Assembly (NCBI RefSeq): GCF_047948215.1
Contig: NC_134456.1
Span: 12,177,730-12,241,729, forward strand
Origin: Lycorma delicatula
Lineage: Eukaryota > Arthropoda > Insecta > Hemiptera > Fulgoridae
Length of the DNA: 64,000 nt
Direction: 5' to 3'
Shown: positions 54,906-64,000 of the stretch, one piece after another
How the letters are laid out: each line of letters opens with the position of its first letter
How positions within the stretch are numbered: position 1 is the first letter of the stretch
Notes under the pieces: generated by a model
Told to the model about the DNA's origin: nothing
Database searches by the model: none
The model's input: only the letters and a program-made list of their open reading frames with translations
Program-made: the position numbers and the translations under genes

Positions 54906-57333
54906 GTACAAGCGAAATTTTTTCTAAGGAAGTTGTGAAATTACATTAGTTTAGTTAGTGCCGACCGTCACCGCTAGTACCGCCACACCCGCGCTAATTA
55001 AATATTGTGCGTGAATGCGCTTTAGTAAGAATGATTGATTAAATAAACGAAAAAATATTATATTTAAATAAAATGATAAATATTTTAAATTTAGTTTAGT
55101 GTTTATATGAGGATAACCCGTGCATCAGAAACAGCCCACAGTTGTAGAACTTTCAGCTTTTTTATTTATCAAGAAGCAGATTTTTCGCTAATCGTTTCAT
55201 GTGCGTATCTATTTTTCATAAAACCAGTTTTTATTGTACGTCTACCAGTATTTTAAATAAAAATAAAATTTGAAAAATATAAAAAAAATTAATCATAAAA
55301 AAGTAATTAAACCAATTTTAAAAACATTGTTCTAAAAATGTTTTAAAATAACATCGAATAATTATAATGATGATTATACTTTTTAATTTTTCATTAAATT
55401 TTTAGAGATAAGCAAAGCAATCTACATAAAATGCTACTTATAAACTACTTTTATTCTTTTATTTAAGATGTAGATGCCGTTTGTCTTATTCAGATTTCTA
55501 CGCTAACAGAAGACAACTGGGATAACAAATTTGATGAATGTGTTTTGCTTAGTTTATTACTTTTATGAGGAAAGAAACTGTAATAATGACTTCATAAAAA
55601 ATCGGCAGCCGAATCGCAAATGTTTTTTTCAATTATAAAAATTTCAATTTTTATATAAATTATAACATGTGCTGTATTTAATATAATTCATTTCTTACTA
55701 TAAAAATAGAAAAATTTATTTAAATCTAGGACAAAGAAAAAATGGAAAAAGATAAATAATATACAGAATAATTTAGAGGCATATCAATAGTTGAGAGTAG
55801 TATAACGCCATGATATCCATAATTCAGAAAAAAACACTAAATTTTGTCATATAGTTTATACAAGTTGAACAATATGGTGTTTCTTGTGTAGTCCATCTTA
55901 TTTACAAATCGAAAAGGAATTTAAGTCAACTTTTAAATATATTTCATACGAATATTTATTTTAATTTTATTTTGTTAAATCTAGTTTACCGGAAACTTTT
56001 TCTAAAATATTCATTTACAGCTTGTAAATAATAAAAAACTGTCTCTTCCAAGGTGGGAGAAATATTCTGCTTAAAACTTCAAACAGGTTTCTTAAAAGTA
56101 TTATCCAATTCATAGTTTAGCTAATATGAACAAGCATTTTCTTTTTCTTTTTTTTTAATTATATCCCGAACGAGTAAACTTCAAAAATGAATAATAAAAA
56201 AAGAGATTTTTCTATCATTTAGGTAAGAGAAGGCAACCAATTTGTACATATTTCAGTTTAAGAAATGTAGAAATCGGTTGGATTTCAGTCTACTTAAAAA
56301 AATTAATTCATTCTTCCTTAAAAATAATTCGTAGAACGGAAACTAACAGACTAACAAATCCAGATAATGGGATGAAATTGATTTAAATAAAATCACAACA
56401 ATATAACTCTTTTTCTACACTCCTGTATGGAAAGCAATGAATAATATTAAAATAAAATGTTACTTAGAAACTATTTGCAACCACAACCTTAATTATTTAT
56501 TTATAGAGTGCATTGAAAGTTTCAATTGCTTTTTTACTAAAATGGTTTATTAAATAACTAATGTTTGATAAATAGTTTACCTCACTTATTAAGATAAGTT
56601 AAATCTGAAACAAAATAGATAATTAAATTTCAAAATAATATTTAATATTTTTTTTTTTAATTTCTTTTGTAGAGAATATCTCTTATGAGAACGTGATCAA
56701 CTCAAAATGTTACTGTAAAAAAATAATTCTGTAAAAAACAATATGCTTCGTTGCCTACCCAGTAACGGGTATACCTTTTCATTTATATCTAGAATCATGT
56801 CAAATTTGAACAAAAATGATGGTAACAGATTCGTTCAGCGATTCATCCAGGAATAAGCAAATATCGATATTAGTATACATATTTAGCCTCACGTAGTTTG
56901 GTACAGAAAAAGTTTTCCTTCTTTTTAATATGTTTTAACAAACCCGATAAATATTTAAATCGTAATGCATATAATAATAATAATAATAATAGACAAATAC
57001 AATCAAACAATATTAACAGAACTTATAAAAAATTATTATAATTTTTTTCGAAATCAGGTTTTATTTTTTTAAATTTCAGTCAGGGAAATTTTGCTTTCGT
57101 ATAAAAAAAAAGCAATTAAAAGTGGTTTACACCATCTGTTACATCATTTGAAATGTTTCAGTTCAGTTAGAATCAAAATTACTATTATACTTGTCAGCTG
57201 TCGTCAGCTTGTCAGAAGTAAGAAGAAAAATTCTTTTATTTGTATCAGCATTGTTAAAACATGTAAATTAGAAGTATCACCAAAACCACTATTATTTTCG
57301 GCATAAAATATCCAAAATTTTGAGTACAAAAAT
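54906..57333. other. Unannotated DNA upstream of the EF-hand gene
   Basis: A small GC-richer patch lies at 54960-55020; the rest is AT-rich. (ATA)n occurs at about 56968-56990. TTCAGTTCAGTT near 57158 resembles the arthropod initiator TCAGT, 170 bp upstream of the EF-hand ATG. No TATA box or 5' exon is demonstrated. Confidence 0.3.
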
Positions 57334-57719
57334 ATGTTTTCATTTTGTAAATATGTCGGTTTGGTTTTGTCAAAATATTCGGCTGTCAATTGCTCGACGT
57401 CAAATAGGTTCCCAACTTATAGAAATATATCGGTAAGTAACTATCTGTTCGCAGAAAGACCAGCAGATTTATTAACAGATCAAGAAAGAACAGCATACAG
57501 TAGATTATTTAGAGAGATGGATAAGGATAAAGACGGTGTTATTTCGAAGGAGGAATTAAAGAAAGGATTGCAAGATTTCATCGGCTATGAAGCGACAGAC
57601 AGTGAACTGAATGAATCTATGGAAGTTCTTGATAAAGATAAGGATGGTAAAGTTGATATCAAAGATTTTTTGGAACACATGCAAGCAAGGAAGAAGGAAA
57701 CACGGCTAGAAGCGATCAG
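57334..57719 (+). CDS. EF-hand Ca2+-binding protein, exon 1
   Basis: 386 nt from the first ATG to a GT donor (57720), encoding residues 1-128 plus two bases of R129. Residues 1-40 have several Lys/Arg/Ser and no Asp or Glu, which looks like a mitochondrial presequence. From ERPADLLTDQERTAYSRLF the protein is calmodulin-like. EF1 loop is D63-E74 (DKDKDGVISKEE) and EF2 loop D100-D111 (DKDKDGKVDIKD), with Asp instead of Glu at position 12. The donor is GTATAA, weak but followed by stops. It joins in phase to 63200. Start uncertainty: GTAAGT at 57433 and CAG at 57454 could be real splice signals, in which case the coding start lies in an upstream exon. A calmodulin-like Ca2+ sensor or buffer is inferred; no orthologue is named. 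Confidence 0.75.
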
Positions 57720-58258
57720 GTATAATAATAGTATATATATACATTTTTTATAACCTTTAAATAATTGAAATAAGTACTCTGTAAGAAAATATTTACATAT
57801 TAACCTATAAATACTTAAAGAATTGTACAGAACGGAAAAAAACCGCGTAATTGTTTATTTTTGTAAATATGATTACGTCATAGAGGTGGTACTCTAACAA
57901 AACGCGTGCATTTAGGTTATTACATCAACTTGATTCTTTTACATCTTTTACCGTTAACGTTTCTTATATAACGCGTTTGACTGTAGTATTAATTTTTTTC
58001 TTTTTTCTTTTCTTTTTTTTTTTAAACAGTGTTTAAATATATAAATATCATTTATTTACATTAGGAAACATAAAATACTTAATTAAAAATTCGATTTGAA
58101 ATTGGCCTAATTCGACAAACTTCACAGATTCCATTCAACTCTTCTACTTCATTACTAAGTCTCTTTTCATGTATCCCAGTATTTACTTTATAATATTTAT
58201 TCTCTAAAATCCTAACCAAAAACTAAAATAACTAATCCTAAGAACAATTAGAAATATT

Positions 58259-58283
58259 ATTCCTGCAATAATATTGCAGGAAT
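58259..58283. repeat. Palindrome, 12-bp arms, 1-nt spacer
   Basis: ATTCCTGCAATA, A, TATTGCAGGAAT. Confidence 0.93.
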
Positions 58284-59339
58284 GTGTAATAATAATTTTG
58301 CAGTTGTTAACCTACCTACAGTATTATTGTTTAAAGAATGTACAAAGTATTTTCTTTTCTAAAAAAAAAATTAAATAAAAAAAAAGTTTTCAAACATTAA
58401 TAAATAATGTTTCGTATAAATCACTTTTTTTTATTTTTACTTTTAACTCATAATATTGCATACGTTGCGTTAGTATAATTATGTATTAACATTTAATAAA
58501 TTACTTTGTAATCCTTAAATCTATTTGATGGTAGCATATTTTTTTCCAGTTTAAAATCCATTACTTTATACTGATTTAATGTTTATATATATCCATCTAT
58601 TCTTTCATTTTCACAACCTAAAAAACAAAATTTCTGTTTTCGTGTGACACAGAGTTCTCCTACTTATATAATTGTATCATTTTTTGAAATGTTATAGTTG
58701 TATCACTTGATCGAAATAATTAGAAATTACTATCTTACTAAGGAATATTATTCATTTCAGTAATTATTTTAATATTCATTTGGTTTCACCAAAAATGTAG
58801 TTTCTTCAATTTGAGATTTAATAAACATTCTCTTTTGGAATTTTACTTCACATTCCATGTGAAGTCTTCCTCCTTTTAAACATTTAAATTAAATGGAAAT
58901 AACTAAGATACAGTCTCGTATTCTAATTATATTAAATATCCTGGTTTCGTTTTTTACAAATAATAAAACTCTTTTCAAAATTTAATTTTTACAAATCATG
59001 CAGGTATTTTTATAGAAGATAACAAAAAGTAACTACAAAATAAAAATATTTTAGTCTTAAAGGTTTGTAACAGTTTGTCTGTTTATATTATTGGCACAGT
59101 TTTGATCCTTTGATTGGTCTCATAAATTCTTTTATCGATAAAGAAACAATTTTAGGTTATGTAATATACTTTATTTGAATAAATAAATGGAGCTTTGTAT
59201 AATACATTTTATGAAATCCTATATTACGTATGAACAAAATCATTCAATATTAGCTTTTAAAATATTTTGGGTACTTCTCAAGATGATGTCCGCAGCCGAT
59301 GTGTAGTAATCTACACACCTGCGGTAGTAATCTAATTTT

Positions 59340-59480
59340 ATAAAATAAATAAATATAATTATAAATATAATCTAACCAATGCTCGCTTCGCTCGCTAACC
59401 TTTACTAGAGAGTTAAGGTTATCGAGCGAAGCGAGCTTAGTAAGCGTATGATGCGATTCTACGATTATATTTAAGTTATT
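59340..59480. repeat. Repeat D with 22-bp hairpin GCTCGCTTCGCTCG
   Basis: 59381-59402 pairs with 59415-59436 with one mismatch; loop TACTAGAGAGTT. The left flank (ATAATCTAACCAATG) matches 41325-41350, so this is a dispersed foldback-type repeat. Confidence 0.72.

Positions 59481-59483
<3 letters not shown>

Positions 59484-59545
<62 letters not shown>
59484..59545. repeat. (TA)n microsatellite
   Basis: About 30 TA units, directly after repeat D. Confidence 0.97.
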
Positions 59546-59549
<4 letters not shown>

Positions 59550-61105
59550 TTATATTTATTATTATTATATTAAATAAATTAATAGTAGTTTATATAAATT
59601 TAATATGCAGTCCACCTTCAGTTTACGCGGGTGTTACGTTCCGAAAAATTCCTGCGTATAATGAATGTCATAAATTACTGGCGTAAATATTACTGTACTT
59701 AAAAAATATTGTACTTTATTTTATTATTATAGTATCATTGTATTATTTTAATGATATCACAGTACAGTGTATGTATTTTAAAAGAAAAAATAGGTACTTT
59801 TTTCTCCTTTCAGTGACACCAACCAACAAACAACCGACTAATTACAGATCAGCTCCGACTATCTTCTTGAAAAATACCATATTTTGTAAATGATTTACAT
59901 ATAAATCGAAATTAATAGTAATTTTAATTTCATATCTTGAAAATATGTTAAAAAGGCTTTGTCGCTTAATTGAAGAGTAAATTCAATAAAGATGTCAAAC
60001 TTTCAACAATTCATGTTTCACTCTCTATCATTTTTAAAAAATGTTCTAATCTTTTTTAAGAGCTGAATTGTAATTTATTTAAAAATCCCCACGATATTGA
60101 ACCTGACAAATTTTTCTTAATAAAAAAATTAAGAATTAAAATATTTTTTTAATAAATGTATTTAGTAAATTATTATACAAAACGAAGTTATTGAATGATG
60201 AAATTGTACTACCAGAAATACTGGTGAAAACGAAGAACTTTTACGCGAAGTTTTTTCAGAATTATATAGAATTTTCGAAATATATTTGAAATTTTTTAAC
60301 AGTAGAAAGAGTCCTTAAAGGTTACCTGTGTGAAAAACAGTTAATGTAGAGGATCATTTTGATTGGTATACCTTAGTAGAAACTCTAGTCATCCATATTT
60401 CGGGTGAGAAATTTATACTGGCTGGAATAGAATTGCGAAATATAAAATTTGTGAATGGCATGAAAAAATGAAAGCATAAATTAAGTTTTTTATATTTAAT
60501 TTAGCTAAAGTTTATATATTTACCATATTTTTTTACAAAGGTTGTTCAAAGTGAGAGCCCTGCGCAACGAAGCACTTTTGTGCTCTAGTGAGAACCCCAG
60601 TATATAATATTTTTGAGAACCCAGTCACAATAAAGAAGTTTCACTTTAACTTATTTCATGTTATGATGCGATTCTACATTTAAATCATGAAGAATCTTAC
60701 AACAAGATTTGTTTATTTACAAATTGTTTATTTATTTATATACATATTATGGACTGGAGAAATTCTTTGAATATCGGCTATTTTTATCTTCAATCCTAAC
60801 AGGTGTAGGAACCTCATTTACGGACGCCGAAACAGTATCGGACTCGCAAACAGGTTCCGCAAGATGGTAAAAAAGGCGTATGTATTCCTGCGCACTACCT
60901 ACTAAATCTCCATCTCTGGCGACCTGCCCCTCCTGGGAATAGCTGATAAAGCATTACTTAAGGAGTAAGCGCCCACACCACACACATTCAGACAACAAAG
61001 CAAATAGCATGGCATATACACACACAAAATCAGATCCACACAAAAAAAAACCAGCATAACACATCACAAACACACCTGAACCAAACATACCAACATGTAT
61101 ACACC

Positions 61106-61408
61106 TTTCCTTTCTTTTTCCTGCTTAGCCTCCAGTAACTACCGTTTTTAGATAATACTTCAAAGGATGAATGAGGATGATATGTATGAGTGTAAATGAA
61201 GTGTGGTTTTGTACATTCTCAGTTCGACCGATCCTGAGATGTGTGGTTAATTGAAACCCAACCACTAAAGAACACCGGTATCCACGATCTAGCATTCAAA
61301 TCCATGTAAAAACAGCTGGCTTTACTAGGACTTGAACGCTGGAACTCTCGGCTTCCAAATCAGCTGATTTGGGAAGACTCGTTCACCACTAGACCAACCC
61401 GGTGGGTT
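61106..61408 (-). repeat. Full-length family A SINE in the R1-clade 3' region
   Basis: Reverse-complement SINE from the A-rich tail to AACCCACCGGGTTGG-type head. An exact 14-bp direct repeat AACATGTATACACC (61092-61105 and 61409-61422) defines both ends. Confidence 0.94.
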
Positions 61409-61445
61409 AACATGTATACACCACCCGCGCACAAACACACGCACA

Positions 61446-61772
61446 CTAACAACTTTCGCAACACTTATACTTACCATATGCATAATTACATGCCATCAGC
61501 TTTAGCTCGAAAGTGGGGAAAGCCCACGGGACCCCAGCCGGTGGAGTGACCGCGGCTTCGTTGCATCCAGCCAATCCCCACAAGATCGGAGGGCCCTCTA
61601 GACACTCGCCCGCGATCCTTCCCTGAACCGGGGCCCCAGGGACTCTATTGAACCTGCGGCTTTCTTCGGAAGAACGTAATTTCTCCACAACTGCTTTAGC
61701 ATATCGGGCAACAGCCGTCCAGTGATTCTCACTCGTTAACATAATTTCCTGGAGGTCCTCAGATCCAAACAT
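61446..61772 (-). pseudogene. R1-clade ORF2 extreme C-terminus and start of 3' UTR
   Basis: A 108-codon frame whose first part, LQEIMLTSENHWTAVARYAK and AVVEKLRSSEESRR, is the helical C-terminus found after the Cys/His motif in R1-clade ORF2. Residues after about 45 read through GC-rich UTR sequence and have no family pattern. The frame is offset from the upstream Cys/His block, so the ORF is broken. Confidence 0.6.
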
Positions 61773-62260
61773 TTCCTTCTGCCAATAGTATCCACGATCT
61801 CCTCACGCTCTAACACAAATCTAGAACAGCGGATAAATACATGAAAAGGCGTCCTTTCAACACCACAAGCAGGGCAGCTATCTGAGTGGTCCAACTCAAA
61901 CCTAGAAAGATACGCCCTAAATTCCCCATGACCCAGATTAAAACCCAGCGAGCCATGGATTCTCCCAGACCATCTCCCAACATCGCGTATGAGCCTGTAG
62001 GTCTGTCAGCCCTTCGCACAGCAATCCCCTCCTGTCAATTCCTTAGTTTCCTCAGTAATTGCCGCGCTCACTTCATTCTTTTCAACTGAGGTCATATTCG
62101 GGGTCATATTCGTATTCGCGCATCCTGTTCCTATGCATAATCACGAAGTCATCGGGAGCAACCTGGAAATGACAACCCTGAGACAACACTCCTTTCGGAG
62201 AGCATCTAGTTTGTCTCTGTATATGTTACTCTGCTGGAATAGTGGCAAGTTTGACGTGAT

Positions 62261-63199
62261 TTCTTTTCAAATGATTCAGAATGTACATAACCTTCCGCCA
62301 TAGCAACGTTTTTCTCGATCGAATATGACATTTTTAGAAAATGCCCGTACATCGAAGCATATGTTTGTATATATTACAAAAGACTAAAGTACAACATACA
62401 CGACCAATAATAGCTAGTTGTATCGGAGACTGTAAATTAGTGACTGTAACTGCATTAAAATTGATCTCTTAATAGCAGTATGAATCGGCTCGGTTGGGTT
62501 TTTAAGTTGCTCACTCGGTAGTAGGTTAGAATTATCAGTACATTCAAGGCGAATTAGTAAAATAAAATAGAAATATAATAAAAAAAATGTAGAAAAAATA
62601 CTGAAAAGAAAAATACATTTTTATTAATCAATAATTAACTAAGATTTCTATTTAAACAACTTTATGAAAATATTTTTCTTGTCGCGAGGTATACAGTGTG
62701 CCTAAGGCTTTGTAGTTTTAATTTTTTTTATTTCTTGATAAGTATTTTCGTGATGTGCAGTAGTAACTAAATGTTTTACATTTTTTTTTGTTTTTGTATT
62801 CATTTTTATCTATGTCCATTACTTTAATTTATTAAATATTTATTTTTCTAATTTCACAGTATTTCTTAATGATGACTATAAAAGCGACTTTAGATTTAAT
62901 ATTGCAATTTATTTAAAAGGTTCTGAACGTTTTCTCTTGTAATTTTATTATTTTATTAACTGATGTGAAGTATCTACGTAATTATAACAAAATAGATTTA
63001 ATAACATTTAGAAAAAAATAAAATTAAAAACCCAAGTTTGTTTCGAATATTTACTGATTATTTTTGCAGTTTAAAACGAGGCTTTCATAATTTGTTTTAT
63101 GTGGTTATAATTATACAATATAATGGCTAATTATTTAATAAACCTTATAATTTTATACATATACTTTATTTATTTATTTTTTTTTTACACAATTAACAG
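62261..63199 (+). other. Intron of the EF-hand gene, right part
   Basis: AT-rich, ending in a pyrimidine-rich run (TTTATTTTTTTTTTACAC) and the acceptor ATTAACAG at 63192-63199. No other exon seen. Confidence 0.55.
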
Positions 63200-63395
63200 A
63201 TTTACATTTGAGATGTGGGATTCAAACGCAGATGGTTTTATTGAACGAGGAGATTTAAAGAACATGTTAAAAGCAGTTGGTGAAGAACCGAGTGACGCAA
63301 AAGTAGATAAAATTTTAAATGCATCAGATAATGATAAAGATGGAAAATTATCGTTTAGTGAATTTAAAGAAATCTTTAAAGATAAGCATTTTTAA
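63200..63395 (+). CDS. EF-hand Ca2+-binding protein, exon 2 (terminal)
   Basis: 196 nt starting after AATTAACAG, completing R129 and encoding residues 130-193 to a TAA stop. FTFEMWDSNADGFIERGD is EF3, loop D136-D147 with Asp at position 12. LNASDNDKDGKLSFSEF is EF4, loop D172-E183 with canonical Glu. The two-base/one-base codon split matches exon 1 exactly and all four loops fall at calmodulin-like spacing, strong support for the join. The spliced product is 193 residues. The longer open frame starting at 63123 is intron read-through (poly-Leu/Ile/Tyr). Confidence 0.82.
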
Positions 63396-64000
63396 AGTAA
63401 TGTTTAATTTTTTTTTTTATTTTAATTTATTTTTTTTTTTAATGTGATATTTCAAAATGGGGTAGTTAGTATTAACCAAAAACAATAAATTTGAATAGAA
63501 TAAACGCCGATATGGACACGGATGAAAAAATTATCAGAAAGCTATAAGTAAACATTATATCAATAGGGATCGTGTAAAATATCGATTTAAGTTAAATCGC
63601 AGCTTTATACTAAATGTTTTTTACCTTTTAAGCAATTTCAAATAACTTAATTTTATAATTTTTAAATCTGTAATTGTGAAATTACTTGAAGTAATTGGTT
63701 TTATTTTCAATGAATGCTGTAAAATTGTGTGAATGTAAGTGCTTAGTGAATTTTTTCATTCCGTTTTGTAAATAAAAAGTATTTAATTAACAAAGAATAA
63801 ATAAAAATATCATTATATAATAACAGTGAAAAATATTAACTGATTTAAAAAACTCAAGAAATTCTCAAACGCTATTGTTCCAGGATAATTTTTTGACAGG
63901 TAACTAGAGCAGAAATAATTTAATGAAAAATTTGCATATATATGATCATGTAGACGACTTTTAAGATGTTTTTATCCAATCACAGTCAACATTGTTTTTT
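63396..64000 (+). other. 3' UTR and downstream of the EF-hand gene
   Basis: AT-rich. The first AATAAA lies at 63484-63489, with others near 63500, 63769 and 63796. Which is used for polyadenylation cannot be told from sequence. Confidence 0.45.
63484..63489 (+). terminator. Candidate polyadenylation signal AATAAA
   Basis: Canonical hexamer 89 bp after the stop codon of the EF-hand gene. AT-rich context makes chance hexamers common. Confidence 0.4.

Larger units (their letters stand above)
57720..60799 (+). other. Intron of the EF-hand gene, left part
   Basis: AT-rich intronic DNA holding a palindrome (58259), repeat D (59340) and a TA run (59484). No additional exon was recognised; the exon 1/exon 2 phase match means none is needed. 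Confidence 0.55.
60800..62260 (-). mobile_element. R1-clade LINE 3' fragment, antisense, within the intron, split by a SINE
   Basis: Minus-strand reading shows FNLGHGEFRAYLSRFELDHS followed by CPACGVERTPFHVFIRC (C-x2-C, H-x4-C) and SRFVLEREEI. After a frameshift it reads LTSENHWTAVARYAKAVVEK, the R1-clade C-terminus. The GC-rich 3' UTR-like part extends to about 60800, with the SINE in the middle. 62100-62260 may be the preceding ORF2 piece but is too decayed to be sure. Confidence 0.77.

Noticed and set aside
57334..57719. EF-hand exon 1 as a downstream exon of the rdgC-type gene
   Set aside because: The rdgC-type exon ends in phase 0, whereas an acceptor at 57454 would need phase 1 and gives an early stop otherwise. 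The protein has its own four-EF-hand layout, unlike the two C-terminal EF-hands of PPEF.
63123..63199. N-terminal extension MANYLINLIILYIYF of the terminal EF-hand exon as a membrane anchor
   Set aside because: It is intronic poly-T read-through; the AATTAACAG acceptor and phase match with exon 1 explain the start of homology.
1..64000. CRISPR array, prophage or bacterial operon
   Set aside because: No regularly spaced repeats with unique spacers and no prokaryotic gene organisation; introns, LINEs and SINEs show a eukaryotic nuclear genome.

Overview
This is a eukaryotic, AT-rich, intron- and repeat-dominated window. It is almost certainly from an arthropod, and a hemipteran-like insect with a large repetitive genome is my best guess. 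The reasons are a rdgC/PPEF-type exon, R1-clade, RTE-like, BEL/Pao and hAT elements of arthropod type, and a tRNA-derived SINE present in about a dozen copies. No operon-like or prokaryotic organisation is visible. Species cannot be named from the sequence alone.

Host genes are sparse, and both candidates lie on the + strand. One 161-bp exon (9019-9179) has consensus splice sites and encodes the linker just before the C-terminal EF-hands of a PPEF/RdgC-type phosphatase. Its partner exons were not found. A separate two-exon gene (57334-57719 joined to 63200-63395, phase-matched) encodes a 193-residue protein with four EF-hands and an N-terminal stretch that looks like a mitochondrial presequence. 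Its 5.5-kb intron holds a degraded R1-clade LINE with a SINE inside it.

Everything else recognisable is mobile DNA. The RTE-like LINE occurs at 1.9-3.4, 19.9-21.0, 23.0-23.7, 35.2-37.3, 39.6-41.3, 45.7-49.2 and 53.7-54.8 kb. R1-clade LINEs lie at 10.4-11.2, 32.0-34.1 and 60.8-62.3 kb. A BEL/Pao gag-protease remnant is at 30.0-31.9 kb, and a hAT transposase relic at 27.0-28.6 kb. Mariner/Tc1 relics are at 8.7 and 17.2-17.9 kb. An orphan multi-copy arthropod ORF family is at 50.6-52.0 kb, a long-TIR foldback element at 43.76-44.81 kb, and a non-autonomous Helitron at 12.386-13.329 kb. SINE copies and a roughly 630-bp interspersed repeat (called repeat M below) are scattered throughout.

The most informative structure is nesting, because intact paralogues in the same window give exact boundaries. 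The Helitron, with 5' TC and 3' CTAG and an A/T target, splits one repeat M copy. A near-full-length RTE splits another. A truncated SINE splits a third. Two SINEs sit inside a third, oppositely oriented SINE with their target-site duplications preserved. A recurrent 165-235-bp segment follows several RTE 3' ends and looks like a 3' transduction. Near-perfect palindromes with 1-3-nt spacers recur in otherwise unannotated DNA. I found no CRISPR array, no convincing functional tRNA or rRNA gene, and no gene cluster resembling a new multi-gene system.
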